38,549 nucleotides of DNA from JANQEA01 sp964530075. Lineage in GTDB: Bacteria; Bipolaricaulota; Bipolaricaulia; UBA7950; UBA9294. The stretch lies in contig CAZGXU010000019.1 of assembly GCA_964530075.1 (NCBI GenBank), positions 1-38,549 on the forward strand, written 5' to 3'. The stretch's first letter is position 1. Each line of letters opens with the position of its first letter. Position numbers and translations under genes: made by a program. Of this stretch, positions 7,118 to 15,167 are shown in pieces. Below the pieces are notes generated by a model. It worked only from the letters and a program-made list of their open reading frames with translations, was not told where the DNA came from and did no database searches.

Positions 7118-8495
7118 ATGTCTACGATGGAGTCATTGCGCGAGCAGGTCTCCAGTGAGGAAATCGAGTTCATCGATCTGAGAGTGGTGGACCTCGCGGG
7201 CCGGTGGAGGCACGTGACGGTCCCCGCGGAGCGTTTCGATGACTCGCTGATGGCGGAGGGCGTTGCGTTCGACGCCTCGAACCTCGACTACGCGAGCGTC
7301 GAAGGAAGCGACATGGTCCTGCGACCCGATCTCGAGACGGGAGCCATCGTGCAGCAAAACGGGGAACGGATCCTGACCTTGATCTGCAACATTCACGTCC
7401 CGCAGACGGGGGACCGTTTCTCCGGGGATCCGCGCGCGGTGGCGACGCGCGCGGAGGAGCACCTCGTCTCCGAAGGGATCGCCGACTCGGTTCGAATGAG
7501 CCCGGAGTTCGAGTTCTACGTCTTCCGCGAGGCACGGTTCTGCTCGGATCGGCGCGAAGCGAGCTACGCCCTTGAGCCGCTCAATCTCAACGCGGAGCGT
7601 TCCTACTATCACGTATGCCCTCCCGAGGATCGGCTGTTCGAGCTGCGCAACAAGATCTGTCGGCGTCTTCGGGAGCGCGGGATCGACGTCAAGTACCACC
7701 ACCACGAGGTCGGTGCCTACGGTCAGCTCGAAATCGAGCTCNNNNNNNNNNGGCTTTTCCCGGCTCGCCGATGCGGCCGACACGACCCTCATCGTCAAGC
7801 ACACGGCGAGGAGCGTGGCGGTAGAATCGGGTCTGGTGGCGACGTTCCTGCCGAAGCCGATCTACGGCGAGAACGGGAACGGTCTCCACGTGCATCAGTA
7901 CCTGGAGCGGGACGGCGTCAGCCTGTTCGAGGAGAACGGGGGGTTGTCGGAGCTGGCCCTGGGCTACATCGGCGGGATCCTCACGCACGGCCGGAGCCTG
8001 TGCGCGCTGACCAATCCGTCGACCAATTCCTACCGCCGGCTCGTCGCCGGCTACGAAGCTCCGGTCTGGTTCGCGTTCGGCGAGGCGAACCGCTCGGCCG
8101 CGGTCCGGATCCCTCGCTACGCCACGCCACGCGAACGGAGGATGGAGCTCCGGACGGCCGACGCGACGTGCAACCCGTACTTGGCGTACGCGGGGATGCT
8201 GATGGCGGGCCTCGACGGGATCCGGAAAGGGCTCGACGCGACGCGACTCGGGTTCGGACCGCACAACGAGAACCTCTACGCCACTCCAGCCGAGACGATC
8301 GCCCATCTCGAAACGGCACCGGTCAACCTCGAGGATGCCCTCACCTACCTGGAAGAGGACCACGACTACCTCTTGGCCGGGGGGGTCTTCGCCGCCGATC
8401 AGATCGCGAACTGGATCCGAATCAAGCGCCAGGAGGCGCGGAACGTGCGGAATCGACCCCACCCGTATGAGTTTCCCCTCTACTTCGACTTCTGA
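7118..8495 (+). CDS. Glutamine-synthetase-like ligase 2, interrupted by an assembly gap
   Basis: Second GS-family ligase. Before the gap (208 codons) it has DLAGRWRHVTVPAE, GDPR (103-106), PEFEF (129-133) and HHHEV (194-198); after the gap GLHVHQ, NSYRRLVAGYEAPV, NRSAAVRIP, RRMELRTAD and a closing RPHPYEF-LYFDF typical of type I GS. The usual FDGSS loop is FDASNL (51-56), unlike ligase 1; in type I GS this loop of the neighbouring subunit helps form the ammonium site, so the nucleophile may differ. GGAGGAGG at 7106-7113 supports ATG 7118. Both sides of the ten N are at codon boundaries, but ten is not a multiple of three, so reading through the placeholder shifts frame. Alignment to ligase 1 implies only about three residues are missing. 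Probably an intact gene of about 458 residues. Confidence 0.88.
7742..7751. other. Assembly gap (10 N)
   Basis: Ten consecutive N inside the GS-like gene. The reading frame ends exactly on a codon at 7741 and resumes on a codon at 7752, so the real missing length should be a multiple of three if the gene is intact, most likely about 9 nt. Confidence 0.98.
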
Positions 8496-8628
8496 GGCGG
8501 GGCGGCGGATCGCGAACCGGAGCGCTCGCCGGGTGAACGCGGCGCCCCCTTGATTCGCGTGCGGAGACGGTTGTAGAATTCCCAGCAGGAAAAGATACAC
8601 ATACAAACTCGATGTAGGGGATACTGCA

Positions 8629-8634
8629 TACACT
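8629..8634 (+). promoter_or_regulatory. -10 element before second MttB-like gene
   Basis: GCATACACTGG closely matches GCATACAATGG before the first MttB-like gene. TACACT at 8629-8634 predicts a start near 8641, 12 nt before the ATG. No good -35 box is seen at the normal distance. Confidence 0.4.
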
Positions 8635-8652
8635 GGGGGGCCCAGCTTCATC

Positions 8653-10116
8653 ATGGGAGAAGACGTGGATCGAGCTCCGTACCTGGGGGGGAAGATCCGT
8701 CTTCTGTCGGAGGAGCAAATCGGCACGATCGATCGGACGGCCCGGTCGGTTCTCGCGAAGACGGGGATCCGTGTGGGGGACGAGCGGTCCGCGGAGATCC
8801 TCGCCGATGCGGGCGCGAACGTGACGAAGGACCGACGGGTCATGTTCCCCGAGCGAGTCATCGACGGAGCGCTCGAAACGACACCGAGCCGGGTCTTGCT
8901 GCACGGTCGCGGTGGGATTCCGCCGCTCGATCTCGGCGGACGCCGTGTCTACTTGGGGACGGGCGGAGCGGCGATTCGAGTCCTCGACCTTGAGGACGGC
9001 CGGGCGCGAGATCCCGGGCTGGCCGATCTGGCGGACATCGCGTGGCTCGTGGAGCATCTCGACAACATCCACTTTTTCCTCCGCCCCGTCGTCGCGCGGG
9101 ACGTCCCGTCGGAGATCCTCGACGTGTGCAAGTTCTATGCGTGTCTGGCCAACACGCGCAAGCACGTCATGGGCTCCGCAAACTCGCCGGAGACGGCGAG
9201 GGACGTGATCGAACTCGCTGCCCTGATCGCCGGGGGGATGGAAGCGCTGGTCGAGAAGCCGATCATCTCCTTCGTGACGTCGTGGATGGTCAGCCCGCTC
9301 GCGCTCGATCTCGCGGCGTGCAACGTGCTCACGGCCGTCGTCGAGCGCGGGATTCCCGTCGCGCTCTCGTCCGCCCCGATCGCCGGGTCGACGGCCCCCG
9401 CGACGCTGGCCGGTCTCCTGGCGCAGGCGCACGCGGAACAGCTGTCGGGGATCGTGCTCGCCCAAACGGTTCGGAAGGGAGCCCCCGTCCTCTACGGGCC
9501 CGTCCCGGCCGTCGCCGATTTCCACACGATGGGGTATGCTGGGGGGGCGATCGAGTCGGCGCTCCTCAACGCCGCGTGTGTCCAGCTGGCGCACTCCATC
9601 GGCGTCCCCGTCTACTCGGACGCGGGGCTGACCGACTCCAAGCTTCCCGACGTTCAAGCGGGATACGAAAAGGGGATGAACATCCTGCTGATCGCGCTCG
9701 CCGGCGGCAACTACATCCACCATTCCGCGGGGATGCTGGAGTCGATGCTGGCCGTGGCCTACGAGCAGTACGTCATCGACAACGACATCAACGGGATGGC
9801 CCTCCGCGCCCTTCGCGGGATCGCGGTCTCCCCGGAGACCCTGGCGGAGGAGGTCATCGCGGCCGTCGGGCCGGGAGGGAACTTCCTCACGCAATCGCAC
9901 ACGCTGAGGCACATCCGCACCGACGAGTACTTCGTCCCGACCACGGCCGATCGGCAGGGCCGGTCGGCGTGGGAGGATGTGGGCTCCTTCGACGCACGCG
10001 AGCGGGCGCGGGAGATCGCCAAGGGGATCCTCGCACGCCCGAGAACGCGGTTCATCCCATCGGCTGTCGACCGGCAGATTCGCGACCGCTTCGACTTGAA
10101 GCGGTGCGGGGTGTGA
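8653..10116 (+). CDS. MttB-superfamily corrinoid methyltransferase, paralogue 2
   Basis: Close paralogue of the gene at 3112, 487 residues, with the same landmarks: YLGTGGAAIRVLDLEDG near 99, STAPATLAGLLAQAHAEQ, SDAGLTDSKLPDVQAGYEKG and HHSAGM, and YVIDNDINGMALRALRG, which is nearly the same in both. Expected to transfer a methyl group from an N-methylated compound to the corrinoid protein encoded next. There is no internal amber codon, hence no pyrrolysine. It is followed after 85 bp by the corrinoid protein, the usual order for these systems. The ATG has no clear ribosome site (only a G run 13 nt upstream), as for paralogue 1. The two paralogues probably act on different methylated amines, or on the same compound under different control; the sequence does not decide this. 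Confidence 0.9.
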   Translation: MGEDVDRAPYLGGKIRLLSEEQIGTIDRTARSVLAKTGIRVGDERSAEILADAGANVTKDRRVMFPERVIDGALETTPSRVLLHGRGGIPPLDLGGRRVYLGTGGAAIRVLDLEDGRARDPGLADLADIAWLVEHLDNIHFFLRPVVARDVPSEILDVCKFYACLANTRKHVMGSANSPETARDVIELAALIAGGMEALVEKPIISFVTSWMVSPLALDLAACNVLTAVVERGIPVALSSAPIAGSTAPATLAGLLAQAHAEQLSGIVLAQTVRKGAPVLYGPVPAVADFHTMGYAGGAIESALLNAACVQLAHSIGVPVYSDAGLTDSKLPDVQAGYEKGMNILLIALAGGNYIHHSAGMLESMLAVAYEQYVIDNDINGMALRALRGIAVSPETLAEEVIAAVGPGGNFLTQSHTLRHIRTDEYFVPTTADRQGRSAWEDVGSFDARERAREIAKGILARPRTRFIPSAVDRQIRDRFDLKRCGV

Positions 10117-10201
10117 TCGGGAAGGAAGCGAGGCTTGGCATGCAGCACAGGAAACGGTCGTCGACTCCGGAAGTGCCGGATCGGGTAAGGAGGAGCCAGG
10201 G

Positions 10202-10825
10202 ATGATCGATGCGATCAAACAGGCGGTTCTGGAAGGGGACAGGGACAAGGTGGTGGAGCTGACCGCCGCCGCCCTTGGAGCGGGGACGCAACCGAAGGAG
10301 ATCCTGGATCGCGCCCTCACACCGGCGATGGACATCGTCGGCGAGGAATACGAGCGAGGAGACCGCTACGTCCCGGAGATGCTGATCTCCGCCGAGGCGA
10401 TGAAGGGCGCGATGGCGCAGCTGAAGCCCCTGCTGGCGGACGCGGGCGTCGAGCCGCGGGGGCGGGTCGTCATCGGGACGGTCGAGGGCGATCTCCACGA
10501 CATCGGCAAGGATCTCGTGGCGATGATGCTCGAGGGAGCCGGCTTCGAGGTGACCGACCTGGGTGTCGAGGTGACGGCGGACGCGTTTGTGGAGGCCGTT
10601 CGCGATCGGGGTCCCAACATCCTGGCGATGTCCGCGCTCCTCACCACGACGATGACGTACATGCCCACGGTGGTCGACGCTCTGAACGGGGCGGGTCTCC
10701 GCGACAGGGTGAAGGTCATCGTCGGCGGTGCGCCGGTGACCCAGGAATTCGCCGACAGGATCGGGGCCGATGGGTACGCCCCCGACGCGGCGAGCGCCGT
10801 CAAATTGGCCGCTGCCTTGGCCTAG
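10202..10825 (+). CDS. Corrinoid methyl-carrier protein (MttC/MtgC/MtqC type)
   Basis: Cobalamin-binding protein that accepts the methyl group from an MttB-type enzyme and passes it to a second methyltransferase. It has the two-domain layout of methionine-synthase-like carriers: a helical cap domain (about 1-85) and a B12-binding Rossmann domain with DLHDIGK (97-103; H99 is the lower cobalt ligand), SALLTT (144-149) and the VGG of KVIVGGAP (174-176). The length, 207 residues, is typical. AAGGAGG at 10187-10193 stands 8 nt from the ATG. It is the only carrier in the window and lies between two methyltransferase genes, so it may serve all three. Confidence 0.95.
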   Translation: MIDAIKQAVLEGDRDKVVELTAAALGAGTQPKEILDRALTPAMDIVGEEYERGDRYVPEMLISAEAMKGAMAQLKPLLADAGVEPRGRVVIGTVEGDLHDIGKDLVAMMLEGAGFEVTDLGVEVTADAFVEAVRDRGPNILAMSALLTTTMTYMPTVVDALNGAGLRDRVKVIVGGAPVTQEFADRIGADGYAPDAASAVKLAAALA

Positions 10826-10862
10826 CGACCGGGATCATTCGACCCCGAAAGGAGGAAGGCAG

Positions 10863-12293
10863 ATGACGAGACTCCCGCCGATCGCGGTTCTCACCGAAGA
10901 GGACGTCAGGGGGATCCATGCGGCCGCGCTCCACCTGTTGGCGCGCACGGGGATCCACCTGCCCCATGAGGAGGCCCGGCGCCTTCTCCTTGGAGCCGGA
11001 GCCTCCGAGGACGGCGAGGGCCGCGTCCTCCTCCCCGGCGGAATGGTCGAAGACGCCGTCGCGAAGGCCCCCTCGACGGTCCCGTGGTTCGATCGGACCG
11101 GGACCAAGGAGGTGCCGCTCAAGATCGACAACGTGTATTTCGGCCCGGGGTCGGACTCCCTCTACGTCGTGGACCGTGAGACCGAGGCGATTCGACGCTC
11201 GCGGCTCCAGGACGTCGTCGACAACGTCCGCGTGGTCGAAGCGCTCCCCGAATTCGACTTCATGATGTCGATGGGCCTGCCGGAGGACGTCCCCCCCGAC
11301 CGGATCTACCCCTCCGTCTTCCGCGAGATGCTGCTGCACTCGACCAAACCGATCATCGCCACGTCGACGTGCCTCGCGGACCTTCGGATCCCTTACGAGA
11401 TGGCGGTCCTCGTGGCGGGAGGGGCCGGCGCCTTCCGCGAGAGGCCGTTCTTCATCGCCTACATCGAACCGGAGTCCCCGTTCCGATTCGAGGAGGACAT
11501 CGTCGACCGGATCTGGTTCTGCGGCGAGAAGGGGATTCCCACCATGGGCGTGACGAGCTCGAACCTCGGCGGCGGGGGACCGGTGACGGCGGAAGGCGGG
11601 CTCGCCCAGGGGACGGCCGAGTCCCTTGCCGCGCTGGTCCTCCTGCAGACGAAGCATCCGGGAGCCGGCTTCGTGTTCGGGGCCAATACCTGGGCGACGG
11701 ACATGCGGAGCTCGATCGTCTGCTACGGCTCGCCCGAATGCGCGATGACGACGGCGGCCTATGCGGATCTCGGCCGGTTCTACGATCTGCCGTCATGGGG
11801 CGGGGCGGGATGCACAGACGCCCACAGGCTGGACGCGCAAGCCGGGGAGGAGGCGTTCCAGTCGATCCTGATCGCGCACCAGTCCGGTGCGACCATCGCG
11901 CATGACGTCGGGTTCCTGGCCTACGGCGCTCTCTACGATGCGCGGTTTCTCGTGTTGACCCACGAGATGATCGGACGCGCCCGTCGGATGTGGAGCCGGT
12001 TTGAGCCGACGGAGGAAAACCTCGCAGTGGACGTAATCGACGAAGTCGCGCGGGCGAGCATCCGCGGTGAGGGCCCGACCATCTACCTGAAGCACCCCCA
12101 CACGGCCAGGCACTTCCGTCGGGCGCTCTACCTCCCCCCCCGGTGCATCGAACGCCGATCCCTCGATCCGTCTCACCCGACCGAGTCGGTGCTCGACCGA
12201 CTCGGCGCGGACGTGGAGGAAATCCTCGCCCGTCCTGAGAATCCGCTGCTCCCTGACTCCGTGGTGCGGCGCCTCCGAGCCGAGTTCCCGTAG
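10863..12293 (+). CDS. MttB-superfamily methyltransferase, divergent paralogue 3
   Basis: Third member of the trimethylamine-methyltransferase superfamily, 476 residues, clearly more distant from the other two. The equivalent of the SDAG..DAQAGYEKG segment reads GGAGCTDAHRLDAQAGEEAF, and the two paralogues' HHSAGM becomes AHDVGF. The strong AAAGGAGG at 10848-10855 sets ATG 10863, 37 bp after the carrier gene, so carrier and enzyme are probably cotranscribed and this may be the carrier's primary partner. There is no amber codon in frame. A different methylated substrate from paralogues 1 and 2 is likely, but which one cannot be told. Confidence 0.88.
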   Translation: MTRLPPIAVLTEEDVRGIHAAALHLLARTGIHLPHEEARRLLLGAGASEDGEGRVLLPGGMVEDAVAKAPSTVPWFDRTGTKEVPLKIDNVYFGPGSDSLYVVDRETEAIRRSRLQDVVDNVRVVEALPEFDFMMSMGLPEDVPPDRIYPSVFREMLLHSTKPIIATSTCLADLRIPYEMAVLVAGGAGAFRERPFFIAYIEPESPFRFEEDIVDRIWFCGEKGIPTMGVTSSNLGGGGPVTAEGGLAQGTAESLAALVLLQTKHPGAGFVFGANTWATDMRSSIVCYGSPECAMTTAAYADLGRFYDLPSWGGAGCTDAHRLDAQAGEEAFQSILIAHQSGATIAHDVGFLAYGALYDARFLVLTHEMIGRARRMWSRFEPTEENLAVDVIDEVARASIRGEGPTIYLKHPHTARHFRRALYLPPRCIERRSLDPSHPTESVLDRLGADVEEILARPENPLLPDSVVRRLRAEFP

Positions 12294-12366
12294 AGGGGAA
12301 GGACCTCGTGCCCCGCCTGGCTCTGCCTGGCTCGCCTGGTCGGCCGGTGCTCGGACTCCCTTCCCG

Positions 12367-13095
12367 TCAGGGCGTGAGCGCCGCGTCATCGAGGGGTTCG
12401 GACTCGATCTTGCCGATCCCCCCGAAGACGATCGAGAACTGAACGAAGGGGCCCGGGGGCGCCAGGGACGGCGGATCGAGCGTGCCCTTGTCCTGCCAGT
12501 TCAGCTCGAAGAGCGTCAACACGTACCCGGCCCGAACGTCGAGGCCCATCCAACCGAGGAGCTGGATCTGTATGTCGACGTACGGTGCGATGAACGCGAA
12601 GGCGCTGTCGTAGATCTGCTGAGTCGGCTCGACGATGATCCCTCGTGGGGTCCGACCGACGGGCACTGCGACGGGGTGCTCGGTCAGGACCAGCTCCGCG
12701 CCGCCGCCGCCGATGACTCCGCCGAGCGTCAGCACCGACCGCTCGTCTCCGCCGACCGCGAAGCCGAGGTCGAACCCGCCGAGGCCCACACCGAAATCCG
12801 CTTTCAGGTTGCCCTGCCGTGATTCGATCCACGCGCCCCACCCCGCTCCGCCGAACGCCAGCCCGGGTATCAGCCCGCCGCGGCCGCCCCCTCCGATGAG
12901 GAACGGGTCACCGTCGAACGACGGGAAGCCCGCCCCTTCGACGAACGTTTCGATCGCCGTCAGGTCCGGCATGAACAAGCCGAGCCCCGGACCGCCTCCA
13001 CCGAATCCGTACTCCGGCTCGACGGCCAGGGCCATCCCGGCGAGCGACAGGACCAGGAGCCCGGCCGTCCCGCATCGCATCGCAGATCGTCCCAT
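12367..13095 (-). CDS. Secreted glycine-rich protein, possible outer-membrane barrel
   Basis: A protein of 242 residues with a clear signal peptide (MGRSAMRCG, hydrophobic core, ALA-V near 24/25). The mature part begins with a glycine run (YGFGGGGPGLGLF) and continues with alternating hydrophobic and glycine-rich strands, such as ADFGVGLGGFDLGFAVGG and the C-terminal GPFVQFSIVFGGIGKIE. That pattern and the aromatic content fit an outer-membrane beta-barrel or porin-like protein, but no named family was recognised. It is transcribed alone from its own promoter, with AAGGGGG before the ATG. It is unrelated in direction or content to the methyltransferase operon, with which it converges. Confidence 0.75.
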   Translation of the reverse strand: MGRSAMRCGTAGLLVLSLAGMALAVEPEYGFGGGGPGLGLFMPDLTAIETFVEGAGFPSFDGDPFLIGGGGRGGLIPGLAFGGAGWGAWIESRQGNLKADFGVGLGGFDLGFAVGGDERSVLTLGGVIGGGGAELVLTEHPVAVPVGRTPRGIIVEPTQQIYDSAFAFIAPYVDIQIQLLGWMGLDVRAGYVLTLFELNWQDKGTLDPPSLAPPGPFVQFSIVFGGIGKIESEPLDDAALTP

Positions 13096-13126
13096 CAGGA
13101 TCCCCCCTTGATCTCCGTCCCGCGTC

Positions 13127-13157
13127 AGTGTAAGCGAACGCCGTGCGGAGAAGTCAA
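13127..13157 (-). promoter_or_regulatory. Promoter of the glycine-rich secreted protein
   Basis: On the minus strand TTGACT (13157-13152), 19-bp spacer, TACACT (13132-13127); shifting the -10 box by one base gives an 18-bp spacer. The start would be about 25 nt before the ATG. Confidence 0.5.
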
Positions 13158-13320
13158 AGTCGGTACACCGGGCGCGGACGAAGGTTCCCCGACCGGGGGC
13201 GTGCCGTTCGACTTCTCTCTCGTGCCTTCGTCCTCGGCGAGCCGTTCGAGGGTCCGACGACGAGGGATCGGACGCGAGCGAAGCGTCTGCGACGCGGTCT
13301 CCTCCGCGCGCTCGGACGGA

Positions 13321-13349
13321 CGGGGCGGATCCTGTGTAGACCCGCCCCG
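13321..13349 (-). terminator. Hairpin after the solenoid-protein gene
   Basis: CGGGGCGG (13321-13328) and CCGCCCCG (13342-13349), a perfect 8-bp stem with a 13-nt loop, 25 bp beyond the stop of the minus-strand gene. No T tract is visible. Confidence 0.45.
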
Positions 13350-13373
13350 ATCTGAACGAAAGAGGATCTCAGC

Positions 13374-14588
13374 CTAGAGCGCGAGGATGTTCGCGTTTCC
13401 GATGTCGAACGTCTCGTTCTCCTTCGGTGTGGAGTCCAAGAGCTCGCCTTCGTGAATCCCGAGACGCGCCTCGATCGCTCCCATCTGCTCCGGCGTACAT
13501 CGGATCCCGCCCAGGTTGTGGATGGCGTGGAAGCGATCGGCGAGGACCGAAGGCTCCACATCCGGCTCGATCCGCAGGCTGCCGGTGACGAGTGCGGTCG
13601 CCTTGCCCTCCGAGTACTCGAACCGGGACGCATGAAGGGTGTGCTCCTCGTCGAACAGCCACAGATCCCCCTCGTAGAAGATGACGCGGTCCGCCACCAG
13701 GTCTAGCTTGGTCTTCACGGCATCCTTCAGCCGCTCCGGGCAGACGATCAACCCGAGGCTCCGGAGTCCGGCAAGACGCTGCTCGATCGTTGCCGGTTCG
13801 ACGTCCGGACCGATCCGGACGGTTCCGGTGCAGAACAGCTTCGCACCGCTCAGCGAATCGAGCGTCGCGGCGTCCAGTTCGAGGTCTCCCTGGTGGAATC
13901 GATATCCGGACGGCACGACCGTCAGCTCCGACGTGCCTCCTCGCAACTTCGACCGGACGGCGTCGGCGTTCTCCTCGGCACAGAGGATGCTTCCCCGAAC
14001 CTGCAGGTAGTCGACCTTCCGCTTCAGCGCCTCGGCCACGTTCTCGATCGCCCGGAGCGAACCGGTGACGACGAAGCCGGCCGGCTTATCGAACTCCGCG
14101 AGGAAGCCGGCGGTCAGCTCGAGCGATCCGCTGATGAGAACCGCGTCATCCGGATAGGTGATGAAGTGGCCCATCTGCTGCTTGATCTTCGGCTGAACGA
14201 TGGGGGCCAGCGATTCGGGGCAGAAGACGTGTCCCATGACGGCCAATCCGGCGAGCCCCTTGAGGGATTCCTCCATGGAGCCGTCACCCGAGCCGGCCTC
14301 GACGAAGACGTGTCCCATGACGACGTGGAAGCCGGTGGTCCCTTCGTCTCGTGGTCGATCGGGGGCGAGCCGGAGGTGCCCCATGGTCGTCCGGAGTTCG
14401 GCATCCGCCGGGACCTCGATGGATACGTTGATGTTGCCCATGTTGATTCGATCGGCGAAGCGGGGCGTTTCGGGTGAGTAGAGCAGAACGTTCACGTTGC
14501 CGATCCTGCTGATCCCCGCGATCGCCTCCTCGGTCGCCTTGTGAAGGTCGAGGATGTTCACGTTCCCGATCGACTTGCCTTCGGTCAT
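13374..14588 (-). CDS. Repetitive beta-solenoid-like protein downstream of an ECF sigma factor
   Basis: Unrecognised 404-residue protein made of about fifteen short units of the form hydrophobic-Gly-polar-hydrophobic-x-hydrophobic. Examples: IGNVNI (7-12), IGNVNV (29-34), MGNINV (50-55), MGHLRL (69-74), MGHVFV (91-96), MGHVFC (118-123), MGHFIT (139-144), SGSLEL (153-158), TGSLRA (175-180), RGSILC (198-203), QGDLEL (233-238), TGTVRI (254-259), EGDLWL (306-311), TGSLRI (335-340) and a closing IGNANI (396-401). Spacing is mostly 19-27 residues, as in a beta-helix. No signal peptide or membrane segment is seen, so it should be cytoplasmic. The motif recalls bactofilins and the LiaF/DUF1707-associated C-terminal domain, but no clear family match can be claimed. 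AAAGGAGA precedes the ATG, 12 bp after the sigma-factor stop, so the two are translated from one transcript. Confidence 0.8.
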   Translation of the reverse strand: MTEGKSIGNVNILDLHKATEEAIAGISRIGNVNVLLYSPETPRFADRINMGNINVSIEVPADAELRTTMGHLRLAPDRPRDEGTTGFHVVMGHVFVEAGSGDGSMEESLKGLAGLAVMGHVFCPESLAPIVQPKIKQQMGHFITYPDDAVLISGSLELTAGFLAEFDKPAGFVVTGSLRAIENVAEALKRKVDYLQVRGSILCAEENADAVRSKLRGGTSELTVVPSGYRFHQGDLELDAATLDSLSGAKLFCTGTVRIGPDVEPATIEQRLAGLRSLGLIVCPERLKDAVKTKLDLVADRVIFYEGDLWLFDEEHTLHASRFEYSEGKATALVTGSLRIEPDVEPSVLADRFHAIHNLGGIRCTPEQMGAIEARLGIHEGELLDSTPKENETFDIGNANILAL

Positions 14589-14600
14589 CTGTGTCTCCTT

Positions 14601-15101
14601 TCATCGGATGGACCTGGCCATCTGGCTTCGCAACCACCGAATCCCCTGATGGAGGTGCGATCGCACGGTGGCGGCGGGTATGCCGAGCTCTTTTCCGATC
14701 TCCGTGCTGCTCATCCCGAGGCGATAGCGTTTCTCGAGCACGTCGCGATACCGCTCGGGGACGCGATCGAGGATCTCGTCGAACCGGACGGGTCCTCCGA
14801 TGTCCGACGGGCGCTTCGCGTGGCGGATCATTTCGACGACCGCTGCGTTCAACCGTTTCCTCGAACGCTCCTCGTCGAAGAAGCGATTGCGAAGGACCCG
14901 TTTCAGCCAGGCGTCGCGCTGGAACTCGTTCATCCGGCCGAGGGTCTGTGAGTGCCCGATCGCACGGAGAAACGTCTCCTGCACGAGGTCGTCGGCGCGG
15001 TCGAACGACTTGCACAGGCCGAGGGCGTACCGGAAGAGCCGATCCTTCGAATCCTCGAACCACTCGGCGATGTTCGATGACTGCAGCCCGTCGCCGTACA
15101 A
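14601..15101 (-). CDS. ECF-type RNA polymerase sigma factor
   Basis: Small sigma70-family factor with region 2 (RLFRYALGLCKSFDRADDLV, then QETFLRAI, about residues 21-48) and region 4 (VPERYRDVLEKRYRLGMSST, then EIGKELGIPAATVRSHLHQG, about 114-153), without the other sigma70 regions. No anti-sigma factor with a membrane anchor is seen next to it; the neighbours are a small basic protein upstream and the repeat protein downstream, one of which might play that role. The assigned start is TTG at 15101 with GAGGAG about 11 nt upstream; a start a few codons further in is possible because the first 15 residues are not conserved in the family. It belongs to an operon with the gene at 13374. Confidence 0.9.
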   Translation of the reverse strand: MYGDGLQSSNIAEWFEDSKDRLFRYALGLCKSFDRADDLVQETFLRAIGHSQTLGRMNEFQRDAWLKRVLRNRFFDEERSRKRLNAAVVEMIRHAKRPSDIGGPVRFDEILDRVPERYRDVLEKRYRLGMSSTEIGKELGIPAATVRSHLHQGIRWLRSQMARSIR

Positions 15102-15167
15102 GACGCGATCGACTCCTCGCGCGCCACCCCGCGCGGGGCCGGATGGCGTTGCAGATGCACACGTTCG

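Noticed and set aside
3112..12293. Possible pyrrolysine (in-frame UAG) in the MttB-like genes
   Set aside because: All three frames are open over the full superfamily length of 476-487 residues with no internal TAG, so amber decoding is not needed.
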